Position numbers and translations under genes: made by a program. Positions 16,849 through 25,392 of a DNA stretch of 64,000 nucleotides are shown piece by piece; position 1 is the first letter of the stretch; each line of letters begins with the position of its first letter. The stretch is from Paenibacillus hamazuiensis (GTDB lineage Bacteria; Bacillota; Bacilli; Paenibacillales; NBRC-103111). The stretch lies in assembly GCF_023276405.1 (NCBI RefSeq), contig NZ_JALRMO010000001.1, positions 1,860,001 through 1,924,000 of the forward strand. The letters run 5' to 3'. Below the pieces are notes generated by a model, which saw only the letters and a program-made list of their open reading frames with translations, was not told the origin of the DNA and ran no database searches.

Positions 16849-17496
16849 ATGTCCATGTACAAAAATATGCAACTTTCCAAGTACGCCAAGGAGCATCTGT
16901 CGCTGTACATTTTCGTAGCGGTCATTTTGGTGACCGGTGTTATTTTCGGCGCTGTGATGGTAAACGCGCTCTCCCTGGAGCAAAAGCAGGAAATTACGCG
17001 TTATCTCGGCAACTTTTTTTTGACCGTCGACCAGGGTGGGCTGACGGATGCGCAAACATCGCTGTCGCAAGTTTTTTCCATGCATATTAAGTGGGTCTTG
17101 ATCATTTGGATTTTAGGCCTTTCCGTGATCGGTCTGCCGCTCATCTTGATTCTCGATTTTCTGAAGGGCGTGCTGGTCGGCTTTACCGTCGGGTATTTGG
17201 CAGGCCAATTGTCATGGAAAGGCATGCTGTTTGCGCTCGTTGCCGTCGTCCCGCAAAACCTCATCGTCATTCCGGTTTTGATCGTCTCGAGTGTGACGGC
17301 GATGTCATTTTCAATTTATTTGGTCAAACACCGGTTTATGCAGCGCAAAGGCTCGGTCGCCCAGCCCTTGATCGGCTACACCTCGACGATTTTGGCCATG
17401 GGGGCTTTACTGCTGGCCGTTTCGGCATTCGAAGCGTACGTTTCTCCGGTCATGATGAAATGGGTCACCCCATCGCTCGTCTCGTTTGCTTCATAA
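16849..17496 (+). CDS. spoIIM: stage II sporulation protein M
   Basis: Mother-cell membrane protein of the SpoIIDMP engulfment complex that organises septal peptidoglycan hydrolysis. The 215 residues contain about five hydrophobic helices: near 20-40, 85-105, 115-130, 135-155 and 175-195. A soluble loop between the first two carries FLTVDQGGLTDAQTSL. Length and topology agree with SpoIIM. The gene lies immediately before fur, as in B. subtilis. AGGAGG stands eight bases before the ATG. Its 5' region is the hairpin-repeat leader described separately, and a SigE-type promoter stands before that. Confidence 0.92.
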   Translation: MSMYKNMQLSKYAKEHLSLYIFVAVILVTGVIFGAVMVNALSLEQKQEITRYLGNFFLTVDQGGLTDAQTSLSQVFSMHIKWVLIIWILGLSVIGLPLILILDFLKGVLVGFTVGYLAGQLSWKGMLFALVAVVPQNLIVIPVLIVSSVTAMSFSIYLVKHRFMQRKGSVAQPLIGYTSTILAMGALLLAVSAFEAYVSPVMMKWVTPSLVSFAS

Positions 17497-17504
17497 GCAA
17501 ACGT

Positions 17505-17534
17505 TTGACTTTCGCGGCATGCTCCCCCTATAAT
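17505..17534 (+). promoter_or_regulatory. SigA-type promoter of fur, with a possible Fur box
   Basis: TTGACT at 17505-17510, an 18-base spacer and TATAAT at 17529-17534. The -10 runs into TAATGATTA (17531-17539), a perfect 9-base dyad around the AATNATT core of Fur boxes. Autoregulation is therefore possible, but the match is short. Confidence 0.6.
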
Positions 17535-17589
17535 GATTACATGACATGTTCGTTGTTACGGCAAGCTTTTGGGCTTTAGGGGGAGGAAT

Positions 17590-18042
17590 ATGGAATCAAG
17601 AATCGAGAAAATTAAACAGCAGCTGCAATCGCAGGGTTACAAATTGACTCCCCAGCGCGAAGCGACCGTACGGGTACTGCTCGAGAACGAAGAGGATCAT
17701 TTGAGCGCGGAGGACGTTTTCATGCTCGTCAAGGATAAAGCTCCGGAAATCGGACTTGCCACCGTCTACCGCACCCTCGAATTGCTTAGCGAGCTTCATG
17801 TCGTGGAAAAAATGAATTTCGGGGACGGAGTCGCCCGCTACGATTTGCGCAACGACAGCAATCATCACCACCATCATCATTTGATTTGCGTGCAGTGCGG
17901 CGCTGTGGACGAAATAATGGAAGACTGGCTGACACCGCTGGAAGAGCGGCTGGAGAAAGAGTTCCGCTTTAAGGTTCTCGATCACCGTCTCGATTTTCAA
18001 GGCATCTGCCACCGCTGCATCGATAAAACCAAAACCGAATAA
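17590..18042 (+). CDS. fur: ferric uptake regulator (Fur family)
   Basis: Metal-sensing repressor of 150 residues. An N-terminal winged helix (LTPQREATVRVLLENEEDHL, then GLATVYRTLELL near 55-66) is followed by the dimerisation/metal domain. That domain has a six-His run and LICVQCGAVDEI near 95-107, plus a second Cys pair CHRC near 141. The CxxC pairs are the structural zinc site of this family. Placement between spoIIM and yqzK/xerD matches the B. subtilis fur locus, so Fur is preferred over PerR or Zur. GGGGGAGGA precedes ATG 17590. Confidence 0.88.
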   Translation: MESRIEKIKQQLQSQGYKLTPQREATVRVLLENEEDHLSAEDVFMLVKDKAPEIGLATVYRTLELLSELHVVEKMNFGDGVARYDLRNDSNHHHHHHLICVQCGAVDEIMEDWLTPLEERLEKEFRFKVLDHRLDFQGICHRCIDKTKTE

Positions 18043-18046
18043 GTGA

Positions 18047-18089
18047 AGGAAAGTCTTCCCGCAAGCGCGCTTTGTGGAAGGCTTTTTTT
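18047..18089 (+). terminator. intrinsic terminator after fur
   Basis: AAAGTCTTCC pairs with GGAAGGCTTT around a loop containing GCGCGC, followed by seven T residues. Confidence 0.65.
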
Positions 18090-18167
18090 GCATATTCCTA
18101 GTAAAATGCAATGCACAGGCACATAATATGTAAGCATACCTTGCCAGTAAAAGGGAGGCGATACACG

Positions 18168-19283
18168 ATGATTATCGGGGTGCCCAAAGAGATCAAAAAC
18201 AACGAAAACCGCGTAGCCTTGACGCCGGGTGGGGCCGGCATGCTGCATCAGGCCGGACACCGCGTGCTTGTCGAGCGGGGGGCAGGTGAAGGAAGCGGCT
18301 TTTCCGACGACGATTACGTCAAGGAAGGCGCCGAGCTGATCGATCAGGCAGGGGAAGTTTGGGCTGCGGCTGATATGATTATGAAGGTGAAGGAGCCTTT
18401 GCCGGCCGAATACGGTTATTTCCGGGAAGGGCTTATTTTATTTACGTATTTGCATTTGGCGGCGGCCGGCGATTTGGCGAAACATTTGCTCGACAAAAAA
18501 GTAACCGGCATCGCTTACGAAACGATTCAGGCGGCGAACGGATCGCTGCCGCTGCTGACGCCGATGAGCGAAGTAGCCGGGCGAATGTCGGTGCAGGTAG
18601 GGGCCCAGTTTTTGGAAAAGTTTTACGGAGGCCGCGGGATTTTGCTTGGCGGGGTACCGGGTGTGCCTCCGGCCGATGTGATTATCCTCGGAGGCGGCAT
18701 CGTCGGCACGAACGCCGCGAAAATGGCGCTCGGCCTCGGCGCAAACGTCGTCATCATCGAGCGGAGCGGCGACAGGATGCGGTATTTGGACGACGTGTTT
18801 CAGGGGCGGCTGCGCACGCTGATGTCGAATTCCTATAACATCGGCTATGCGGTGCAAAAAGCCGATCTCTTGATCGGCGCAGTGCTTATTCCGGGCGCAA
18901 GGGCGCCCAAGCTCGTCACGGAAGCGATGGTCAAAACGATGAAGCCGGGCGCGGTCATAGTCGACGTAGCCGTTGACCAAGGCGGTACGATCGAGACGAT
19001 CGACCGGGTGACCACCCACAGCGACCCGACGTATATCAAGCACGGGGTCATCCATTACGCGGTAGCCAATATGCCGGGCGCCGTGCCGCGGACATCGACG
19101 CTGGCGCTGACCAATGTGACGATTTCGTATGCGCTGGAGCTCGCGGGCAAAGGGCTGCTGAAGGCGCTTAAGGAAAGCAGGCCGCTGCAGCTCGGCGTCA
19201 ACACGTATCTGGGACATATTACGTACGAAGCCGTCGCCGAATCGCTTGGTTTTCCGTACAAGCCGTTATCCGAGCTCATATAA
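18168..19283 (+). CDS. ald: alanine dehydrogenase
   Basis: NAD-dependent oxidative deamination of L-alanine to pyruvate; in Bacillus it supports sporulation on alanine. The 371 residues begin [18 protein letters not shown], the hallmark N-terminus of AlaDH/PNT proteins. Substrate-site MKVKEPLP lies near 73, the second signature [13 protein letters not shown] near 95, and the Rossmann loop [12 protein letters not shown] near 172. ATG 18168 is chosen because GGGAGGCGA lies just upstream. Length matches the family. Monocistronic, with its own terminator. Confidence 0.95.
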   Translation: MIIGVPKEIKNNENRVALTPGGAGMLHQAGHRVLVERGAGEGSGFSDDDYVKEGAELIDQAGEVWAAADMIMKVKEPLPAEYGYFREGLILFTYLHLAAAGDLAKHLLDKKVTGIAYETIQAANGSLPLLTPMSEVAGRMSVQVGAQFLEKFYGGRGILLGGVPGVPPADVIILGGGIVGTNAAKMALGLGANVVIIERSGDRMRYLDDVFQGRLRTLMSNSYNIGYAVQKADLLIGAVLIPGARAPKLVTEAMVKTMKPGAVIVDVAVDQGGTIETIDRVTTHSDPTYIKHGVIHYAVANMPGAVPRTSTLALTNVTISYALELAGKGLLKALKESRPLQLGVNTYLGHITYEAVAESLGFPYKPLSELI

Positions 19284-19309
19284 GAAAATCGCCGCCTGTA
19301 GCAATAAAG

Positions 19310-19360
19310 AACAGCGGATGGTTCCGTCAGCCGGGAGCTTGCGGGGCCATCCGCTGTTTT
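19310..19360 (+). terminator. intrinsic terminator after ald
   Basis: AACAGCGGATGG pairs perfectly with CCATCCGCTGTT across a 25-base loop and is followed by a short T-run. Confidence 0.75.
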
Positions 19361-19503
19361 ACGAAGCCGCCGATGTATCGGCTTCCACCGCTTCGGGCAA
19401 AGGCCAAAATCGACAGGATCGGTTTTGTTTGTCGGCTATCTATACGTATGATACTATCAAAGGGTAAGCAAAGGCGTTTTTATCTTAAAAGGAGTGATGT
19501 TAC

Positions 19504-20205
19504 ATGATCGCCGTTTATCCGGCCGGTTCCAGGTATTCCTACGATCACGGCTGGCTGCGGGGCAGCTTCAGCTTTTCATTCGGCCCCTACTATGATCCGG
19601 ACAACACCGCCTTCGGTCCGCTGAGGGTTTTCAACGACGATACGATCGCCGCCGGACGCGGATTCGGTGCGCATCCGCACAGCGATATGGAAATCGTGTC
19701 CGTCGTGCTTCGCGGCTCGCTTAAGCATGAGGACAGCCTCGGCAACGTGGCGGTCACCTCCTTCGGGGAAATCCAGCGTATGTCCGCGGGCAGCGGCATT
19801 ATTCATACGGAAGGAAATCCTTCCGATACGGAGGAGGTCACCCTGCTGCAGTTGTGGTTTTCCCCGGAGAGGCGGGGAATCGCTCCGGGTTATGAAGTCA
19901 GCAAGTACGATCCTGAGCAGATGGTGAACCGGCTGTTGCCTGTCGTTGCCCCCAACCCGGCGCCGGGAATAGCCGCCATTCACCAGGATTTGACGATTTA
20001 TTTAAGCAAGCTGGAGTCCGGACACAGTCTTGTTTTCACCCAACCCGAGGGGCGTAAAATATTTGTATTTGTGATCGAAGGCGCTGTACAGGCAGGTGCG
20101 CGGGAGCGGCTGCACACCCGGGATTCGGCGAGAATTACGGACACGCGGAGCCTGGAGCTTGCCGCTCTGGACGATACCTTTTTCATGCTGATCGATTTGC
20201 CGTAA
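19504..20205 (+). CDS. pirin family protein (cupin, YhhW/YhaK type)
   Basis: Bicupin of 233 residues. The iron ligands of pirins are all present: His57 and His59 in GAHPHSDMEIV, His101 and Glu103 in IIHTEGNPS. Bacterial members such as YhhW have quercetin dioxygenase activity in vitro; the physiological role is unclear. AAAGGAGTG lies ten bases before the ATG. The stop codon overlaps a possible start of the next small gene, suggesting co-transcription. Confidence 0.85.
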   Translation: MIAVYPAGSRYSYDHGWLRGSFSFSFGPYYDPDNTAFGPLRVFNDDTIAAGRGFGAHPHSDMEIVSVVLRGSLKHEDSLGNVAVTSFGEIQRMSAGSGIIHTEGNPSDTEEVTLLQLWFSPERRGIAPGYEVSKYDPEQMVNRLLPVVAPNPAPGIAAIHQDLTIYLSKLESGHSLVFTQPEGRKIFVFVIEGAVQAGARERLHTRDSARITDTRSLELAALDDTFFMLIDLP

Positions 20206-20225
20206 TGGAAAGGATGGTCAAGTCC

Positions 20226-20558
20226 ATGCAAACGCAAAATCAATTGCTGATCAAACATGCTGTCGGCGGCCGGACGTTTATCGACAGCAAAAAAGATCCG
20301 GTTCCGTACAGCGTAGAGGCGTCGCCTGAGGGCTGGATGTTTACGGTACAGACGACCTGGAACGACGATGTCCGGGAAATAATCCGCCTTAAGGATGAGC
20401 TTAATGTGTTTATATTTGAAGAGACGGAACGGGGAACGAAAAAAACGTGGTATTACGTGAAGGACGGGCGCGTCAGCTACGACGGGACAAGCGGAAAACT
20501 CACATTATTTGCCGGCTCGCGGATCGAGTATTTTCCCGGCGATTACAGCTTTTATTAA
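20226..20558 (+). CDS. hypothetical protein, 110 residues
   Basis: Not recognised. It is a hydrophilic, beta-rich protein with several aromatic pairs (WMFTVQTTW, KKTWYYVKDG, EYFPGDYSFY), no signal peptide and no cysteine. It follows the pirin gene closely and is probably in the same transcript. Start chosen at 20226 because AAAGGA lies about 12 bases upstream; an in-frame ATG at 20205, overlapping the pirin stop, is an alternative that would add seven residues. Confidence 0.6.
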   Translation: MQTQNQLLIKHAVGGRTFIDSKKDPVPYSVEASPEGWMFTVQTTWNDDVREIIRLKDELNVFIFEETERGTKKTWYYVKDGRVSYDGTSGKLTLFAGSRIEYFPGDYSFY

Positions 20559-20623
20559 CCTCTTCTTGACATAAAACAAGCCTGGCCGGCATAGCTTATC
20601 TTTAAGAAAGCGAGGTACAGGCT

Positions 20624-20860
20624 ATGGTCCTTTATATGCGAAGATGGGTGCAGCGGGTCAAATTTATGTTGCTCTTTTGCGTATGTACGTTTGTTTTATA
20701 TCATCTGCTGCTTATTTTCTCCGAGTGGGTGGAGCCGATGCAGAAATATAAGGAACCGTCCGGCCGCGCGGTTAAAGTATTTCAGCATCAGCACGCGTCG
20801 ATCAGCGACCTGGGCTCGATGTCGGACCGGCTTCGCCTCTTTTACTGGTACGGGGAATAG
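20624..20860 (+). CDS. yqzK: YqzK-like small membrane protein (DUF4227)
   Basis: A 78-residue protein with a basic N-terminus (MVLYMRRWVQRVK), one membrane helix (residues about 14-33) and a hydrophilic C-terminal part (KEPSGRAVKVFQ...RLRLFYWYGE). The same small gene sits between fur and xerD in B. subtilis (yqzK), and the pattern fits DUF4227. GCGAGG precedes the ATG. Function unknown. Confidence 0.75.
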   Translation: MVLYMRRWVQRVKFMLLFCVCTFVLYHLLLIFSEWVEPMQKYKEPSGRAVKVFQHQHASISDLGSMSDRLRLFYWYGE

Positions 20861-20927
20861 CAAGCAGGAAAATCGCCATCGATGTGGAATGTATTACATT
20901 ACGAAACATCGAAGGGATCGAATCAGC

Positions 20928-21824
20928 ATGAAGCAGGAGATGCAGGCCTTTATCCGCTATTTGTCGGTGGAGAAAGGGCTCGCCAAAAACACACTGGAGT
21001 CATACGAGCGCGATCTGCAGCAATTTCTCGACTATTTGCACGGGCAAGGAATCGCGCGGCTTCCCGATACGACCAAATCTCATATTCACAGCTATTTGCA
21101 TCACCTCAAGCAGCGGGGAAGAGCTTCGGCCACCGTATCCCGCAGCATCGTTTCCATCCGCGCATTTTACCAGCACCTGCTGCGCGAGAAAAGAATCGAC
21201 AGCGACCCGTCGCTCGACATGGAAACGCCGAAGCTGGAAAAACGTCTGCCGAAGGTGATGAGCATAGCCGAAGTCGAGGCGCTGCTCGAGGCGCCGCAAA
21301 CGGCGACGCCGGGCGGCATGCGGGACAAGGCGATGCTGGAGCTGCTGTATGCGACGGGTATCCGCGTGTCGGAGCTGATCTCGTTGGATGTCGGGGACGT
21401 GAACCTGGAACTCGGTTTTGTCCGCTGCGTCGGCAAAAACTTCAGGGAGCGCATCGTGCCGATCGGACGCATTGCGGCGGAATGCCTGAATACATACATA
21501 CAAACGATGAGACCTCGTCTTCTCAAGCAAGCCAAAGCGGAGGAAGCGCTGTTCGTAGGCCATCTCGGCACACGGATCACCCGCCAAGGATTTTGGAAAA
21601 TCATCAAGCGCTACGCTGTGGAGGCGCAAATACATAAAGAAATCACGCCGCATACGCTGCGGCATTCGTTTGCCGCACATTTGCTCGAGAACGGCGCGGA
21701 TTTGCGGGCCGTGCAGGAAATGCTGGGCCACGCGGACATTTCGACAACGCAAATTTATACGCAAGTGATGAAGCACAAAATGAAGGAAGTGTACGACCGC
21801 ACGCATCCGCGCGCGAAAATGTAA
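20928..21824 (+). CDS. xerD: site-specific tyrosine recombinase XerD
   Basis: Resolves chromosome dimers at dif together with XerC, under FtsK/SpoIIIE control. The 298 residues have an N-terminal SAM-like core-binding domain (5-90) and a catalytic domain with the full set Arg146 (GIRVSEL), Lys170, His242, Arg245 (HTLRHSF), His268 (GHADIS) and nucleophile Tyr277 (TTQIYTQV). ATG 20928 gives the usual XerD N-terminus and has AAGGGA upstream; the frame is open further back but overlaps yqzK. Context after fur/yqzK matches B. subtilis ripX/xerD. Confidence 0.94.
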   Translation: MKQEMQAFIRYLSVEKGLAKNTLESYERDLQQFLDYLHGQGIARLPDTTKSHIHSYLHHLKQRGRASATVSRSIVSIRAFYQHLLREKRIDSDPSLDMETPKLEKRLPKVMSIAEVEALLEAPQTATPGGMRDKAMLELLYATGIRVSELISLDVGDVNLELGFVRCVGKNFRERIVPIGRIAAECLNTYIQTMRPRLLKQAKAEEALFVGHLGTRITRQGFWKIIKRYAVEAQIHKEITPHTLRHSFAAHLLENGADLRAVQEMLGHADISTTQIYTQVMKHKMKEVYDRTHPRAKM

Positions 21825-21829
21825 CGGTT

Positions 21830-21867
21830 GCCGGAGAAAGGCTTATCGCCATTCTTCGGCTTTTTTT
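21830..21867. terminator. terminator between xerD and the convergent oxidoreductase gene
   Basis: GCCGGAGAA pairs with TTCTTCGGC (one mismatch) and is followed by seven T residues. It serves xerD on the plus strand and abuts the stop of the minus-strand gene. Confidence 0.75.
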
Positions 21868-22859
21868 CAAATTTTGACAACCACTTTACCCAAATATTTG
21901 CCTGCAAGAAGATCGATAAACGCCTGTGGTGCATGTTCGATTCCTTGGATAACCATTTCTTTGTATTTAATCGCACCTGCACGCAGCCATTGGCTGAATT
22001 CCGCATTAAACGATGGGGCGCGATCCAGGTGATCCGTCACGACAAAGCCTTTTAAAGTGAGGCGTTTGCCTATAGCGAGAGATAAATTGGCAACGCCGTC
22101 AAAGCCGCCTTCCGGCGAACCCGCCGAGCCGCAAAGTACAATACGGCCCAGCGGGTTCATGACATCGATGGCGGCTTCAAGCTGCATGCCTCCGACATTA
22201 TCGAAATAGACGTCGATCCCGTTGGGGGCGGCCTGCCGCAGCTGTTCCCGGAATGAGCGATCATGATAATCCAAAGCGGCGTCGAAGCCGAGTTCGTGGA
22301 CCAGATAATCCGCTTTAGCCGGAGAACCGACTGAACCGATCACCCGCTTCGCCCCTTTCAAACGGGCGATTTGACCGGCCAGACTGCCTACGGAGCTCGC
22401 CGCATTCGATACGAAAACCGTATCGCCGGGCTTGAGGTTTGCGATTTCCAGCATTCCGACATACGAGGTTAAACCAAGACTTAAATGAGTCGAAAGTGTC
22501 GGAAATAAATCGGGATCTATTTTGCGGAAAAGATTGCCCTCGGCAAGCGCATATTTACGCCAACCGAGCGGATGCCGCACGATGTCGCCCGGCTTCAGGC
22601 CACCGTCCGCGGAATCGATGACTTCTCCGATCGCGTCGCCGTACATCGGTTCGCGTACAGCGTACAGCGGAACGGGCATCTTCAGATCGATCATGCGCAG
22701 ACGCATTCCGGCATCAAGCGAGACAAACAGGTTTTTGACGAGCACTTGACCGCTGCGGACTTCCGGGACCTGTTCCGTTATGATCTCGAAATCTTCGGCA
22801 CGGACGTGATTCGAAGGGCGATTTGCAAGACGAATTACTTTTCCTTTTAAAGCATACAT
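21867..22859 (-). CDS. zinc-independent MDR NADP-dependent oxidoreductase (YfmJ/CurA-like)
   Basis: Medium-chain dehydrogenase/reductase of the leukotriene B4 12-hydroxydehydrogenase/enoyl reductase group, 330 residues. Visible: the N-terminal GroES-like domain with PMYGDAIGEVIDS near 76-88, the glycine-rich AASSVGSLAGQIARLKGA near 154-171 and the NVGGMQLEAAIDVMN stretch near 222-236. No structural zinc Cys cluster. ATG 22859 lies nine bases from GGAGG; an ATG at 22874 overlaps that site. A short ArsR regulator is encoded just upstream on the same strand, and both start regions share an operator-like motif. Confidence 0.85.
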   Translation of the reverse strand: MYALKGKVIRLANRPSNHVRAEDFEIITEQVPEVRSGQVLVKNLFVSLDAGMRLRMIDLKMPVPLYAVREPMYGDAIGEVIDSADGGLKPGDIVRHPLGWRKYALAEGNLFRKIDPDLFPTLSTHLSLGLTSYVGMLEIANLKPGDTVFVSNAASSVGSLAGQIARLKGAKRVIGSVGSPAKADYLVHELGFDAALDYHDRSFREQLRQAAPNGIDVYFDNVGGMQLEAAIDVMNPLGRIVLCGSAGSPEGGFDGVANLSLAIGKRLTLKGFVVTDHLDRAPSFNAEFSQWLRAGAIKYKEMVIQGIEHAPQAFIDLLAGKYLGKVVVKI

Positions 22860-22880
22860 CGTATGTACCTCCATATGTTT

Positions 22881-22905
22881 AATAGTTAAATGACTATTTG
22901 ACTAA
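22881..22905 (-). promoter_or_regulatory. candidate ArsR operator upstream of the MDR gene
   Basis: AATAGTTAAATGACTATT (22881-22898) is a 6-6-6 dyad, AATAGT/ACTATT. The overlapping TGACTATTTGACTAA (22891-22905) recurs as TGACTATTAAACTAA at the start of the ArsR gene (minus strand, about 23202-23216). The shared motif suggests one repressor acting on both genes. Confidence 0.4.
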
Positions 22906-22925
22906 TGGGTGAAAAAAAACCTGAA

Positions 22926-23216
22926 TTAAAGGGTATTCAGGAACCCGGGCAAATAACGTTCGAACACCTCCGTATTTAAGGTTACGTACTTGGTCTGGGC
23001 CTCCTGCCTGACGCGGATTAATCCGGCCTCTCTCAACGTGCGAAAGTGATACGAGATGTTGGCTTTCGGCGTTTCGCATTGCTCGCCGACCGCTCCGAAG
23101 CTTTTTTCCTGATTGCTGTGGTGAAGCATTCTGACGATTTCGATTCTTGTCGGGTCGGCCAGCGCTTTGAAAATTTTGATCCTGACTTCGTCTTCATCCA
23201 TTAGTTTAATAGTCAT
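22926..23216 (-). CDS. ArsR family transcriptional regulator
   Basis: Winged-helix repressor of 96 residues: FKALADPTRIEIVRMLHH (about 15-32) is the ArsR opening helix pair; recognition helix KANISYHFRTLREAGLI lies near 50-66. The wing contains QTKYVTLNT. No CxC metal motif; one Cys (Cys46) is present, so the signal is probably not arsenic. No clear ribosome binding site precedes ATG 23216 or ATG 23201, so the exact start is uncertain. The frame continues open far upstream antisense to deoB, but that part is not coding. Likely controls the adjacent MDR oxidoreductase. Confidence 0.8.
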   Translation of the reverse strand: MTIKLMDEDEVRIKIFKALADPTRIEIVRMLHHSNQEKSFGAVGEQCETPKANISYHFRTLREAGLIRVRQEAQTKYVTLNTEVFERYLPGFLNTL

Positions 23217-23277
23217 ACAACAAGCATACAACTTGTTTTTCATTTTGGCAACGTAAAAGCGCGTGCTCACTTTCCTT

Positions 23278-23306
23278 TTGCAATCGAAAACGGTTTTTGA
23301 GATAAT
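23278..23306 (+). promoter_or_regulatory. SigA-type promoter of deoB
   Basis: TTGCAA at 23278-23283, a 17-base spacer and GATAAT at 23301-23306, 40 bases before the deoB start. Confidence 0.6.
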
Positions 23307-23345
23307 CGGAGGATACGATAGACAATTTTTGGAGGGATTTTGCCT

Positions 23346-24521
23346 ATGCGCTTTGAACGCATTGCTTTGATTGTGCTCGACAGCGTCGGAATCGGCGAAT
23401 TGCCGGATGCGCCGCGCTTTGGCGACGAAGGCGCGAACACTCTCGGCCATATCGCGGAAAGGATGCCGAATCTGGCACTCCCCAATATGGCCGCCCTCGG
23501 GCTCGGCAATATCGCGCCGATTCCGGGCATCGCGCCGGCTGCATCTCCGAGAGGATATTACGGCAAAATGGCCGAGGTGTCCGTCGGCAAAGATACGATG
23601 ACGGGACACTGGGAAATTATGGGGCTCCGCGTGCAAATTCCGTTTAACGTGTTTCCCGAAGGTTTCCCGCAGGAGCTGATCGAACGTTTCGAAAAGGAAA
23701 CCGGCCGCAAGGTGCTTGGCAACAAACCGGCCTCCGGCACGGAAATATTGGATGAGCTCGGCGAGGAGCAGATGAAAACCGGCTCCTGGATCGTCTATAC
23801 GTCGGCAGACAGTGTGTTTCAGCTTGCCGCCCACGAAGAGATCATTCCACTGGAGGAGCTGTACCGTGCCTGCGAGATCGCGCGCAAGCTGACGCTGGCG
23901 GATCCTTATGCGGTCGGACGGGTGATAGCCCGGCCGTATGTCGGCAAACCCGGAGCGTTCACCCGCACGCCGAACCGGCACGATTATGCGGTCAAACCGC
24001 CGGCGCCGACGGTGATGAACCATGTGAAGGATGCGGGCCTGGACTGTATTGCGATCGGCAAAATCAACGATATTTATTCCGGAGAAGGCGTCACCGAAGC
24101 GCTGCATACGAAAAGCAACCTTGACGGTATACAGAAGACCATCGAGACGCTGCAAAAAAAATTCCGCGGCATGTCGTTTACGAATCTCGTCGATTTCGAT
24201 TCGCTCTACGGACACCGCCGCGATCCGATCGGCTACGGCAAAGCGCTCGAGGAGTTTGACCGGCATTTGCCGGACATTATGGCCGGTGTCGGCGAACGCG
24301 ATCTGCTGATCATAACCGCGGATCACGGCAACGATCCGGTCCATTCAGGAACCGACCATACGCGGGAGTACGTGCCGCTGCTCGTATACAGTCCGTCGCT
24401 AAAGGCCTCGGGTTCGCTTGGCGTAAGGAGCACTTTTTCCGATATCGGCGCTACGGTAGCGGACAATTTTTCGGTCGCATCGACCGGAAACGGAGCGAGC
24501 TTTTTGCCTCAATTGCAATAG
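23346..24521 (+). CDS. deoB: phosphopentomutase
   Basis: Interconverts (deoxy)ribose 1- and 5-phosphate, linking nucleoside phosphorolysis to central metabolism. The 391 residues show the alkaline-phosphatase-superfamily metal sites: [16 protein letters not shown] at the N-terminus (Asp), [12 protein letters not shown] near 84 (catalytic Thr), and [19 protein letters not shown] near 321. GGAGGG stands about ten bases before ATG 23346; an in-frame TTG at 23340 is less likely. It is followed by two purine-nucleoside phosphorylase genes, forming a salvage operon as in B. subtilis drm-pupG. Confidence 0.95.
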   Translation: MRFERIALIVLDSVGIGELPDAPRFGDEGANTLGHIAERMPNLALPNMAALGLGNIAPIPGIAPAASPRGYYGKMAEVSVGKDTMTGHWEIMGLRVQIPFNVFPEGFPQELIERFEKETGRKVLGNKPASGTEILDELGEEQMKTGSWIVYTSADSVFQLAAHEEIIPLEELYRACEIARKLTLADPYAVGRVIARPYVGKPGAFTRTPNRHDYAVKPPAPTVMNHVKDAGLDCIAIGKINDIYSGEGVTEALHTKSNLDGIQKTIETLQKKFRGMSFTNLVDFDSLYGHRRDPIGYGKALEEFDRHLPDIMAGVGERDLLIITADHGNDPVHSGTDHTREYVPLLVYSPSLKASGSLGVRSTFSDIGATVADNFSVASTGNGASFLPQLQ

Positions 24522-24555
24522 ATATAGCTGTCAGTCCTACAGGGAGGGATGTTCA

Positions 24556-25389
24556 ATGAACGATACGCCGCTTTCAGCGAAAATCAAAGAGGCTGCCGCC
24601 TTCATTCGCGAGCAGTTCCCGAAAAAACCGGAAATCGGCTTGATTTTGGGTTCGGGTCTCGGCGTTTTGGCGGAAATGATCGAGGAAGCCACCGTCATTT
24701 CTTATGATCGGATTCCTCATTTTCCGGTTTCGACGGTCGAAGGTCATGCCAGCGAGCTGCTGCTCGGGACGGTTCGGGGCAAAACGGTGCTGCTGATGAA
24801 GGGCCGCTTCCATATGTACGAAGGATATGGCGTCGATGTCGTTTCGTTCCCGGTGCGCGTCATGAAGGAGCTTGGCGTTCATACGCTGATCGTCACGAAC
24901 GCCGCCGGCGGCATTAACGCGTCCTATGAGGTCGGCGATTTGATGCTGATCAAAGACCATATCAACCTCACGTTCCGCAACCCGCTGATCGGGCCGAACG
25001 ATAACGATCTCGGCGTCCGGTTTCCGGATATGTCCGAGACGTACGACCGCTCGCTTCGCAAGGTCGCGCACGAAGCTGCGGGAGAGCTCGGCATAAAGCT
25101 GCAGGAAGGCGTCTATGTCGGCCTGCTCGGGCCCAACTACGAGACGCCTGCGGAAATTCGCATGCTGCGCACGCTTGGAGGCGATGCGGTCGGCATGTCC
25201 ACCGTCCCGGAAGTTATCGTCGCGCGTCATGCGGGCATCCGGGTGCTCGGCTTTTCCTGCATCACCAACATGGCGGCGGGCATGCTCGACCAGCCGTTGT
25301 CCCATGCGGAAGTGATCGAGACGACCGAACGGGTGAAACCGAAGTTTTTGCAGCTGGTGCTGAACATCATTCCAAAGTTGGAGGCTTAA
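24556..25389 (+). CDS. punA: purine-nucleoside phosphorylase (inosine/guanosine type)
   Basis: Trimeric-class PNP of 277 residues: phosphate loop GLILGSGLG near 28-36, HFPVSTVEGHAS near 55-66, NAAGGIN near 115-121, and the base-binding region GPNYETPAE with Glu196 and CITNMAAG with Asn238. These correspond to human Glu201 and Asn243, which read the 6-oxo purine, so inosine, guanosine and their deoxy forms are the expected substrates. GGGAGGG precedes the ATG. The second copy begins three bases after its stop. Confidence 0.93.
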   Translation: MNDTPLSAKIKEAAAFIREQFPKKPEIGLILGSGLGVLAEMIEEATVISYDRIPHFPVSTVEGHASELLLGTVRGKTVLLMKGRFHMYEGYGVDVVSFPVRVMKELGVHTLIVTNAAGGINASYEVGDLMLIKDHINLTFRNPLIGPNDNDLGVRFPDMSETYDRSLRKVAHEAAGELGIKLQEGVYVGLLGPNYETPAEIRMLRTLGGDAVGMSTVPEVIVARHAGIRVLGFSCITNMAAGMLDQPLSHAEVIETTERVKPKFLQLVLNIIPKLEA

Positions 25390-25392
25390 GTC

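Noticed and set aside
16633-16918. Open frames through the spoIIM leader with repeated peptides (YEASFPMRKAQPILTK)
   Set aside because: They arise from 41-bp hairpin repeats; since 41 is not a multiple of three, each copy is read in another frame, which no protein-coding repeat would show. No ribosome site.
17864-17881. Six consecutive histidines in Fur that look like an engineered tag
   Set aside because: They occupy the natural His-rich metal-binding position of Fur proteins directly before the CVQC pair.
22926-24344. A 472-codon minus-strand frame containing the ArsR gene
   Set aside because: Only the last 96 codons show a protein family; the rest is antisense to deoB and follows from its codon bias.
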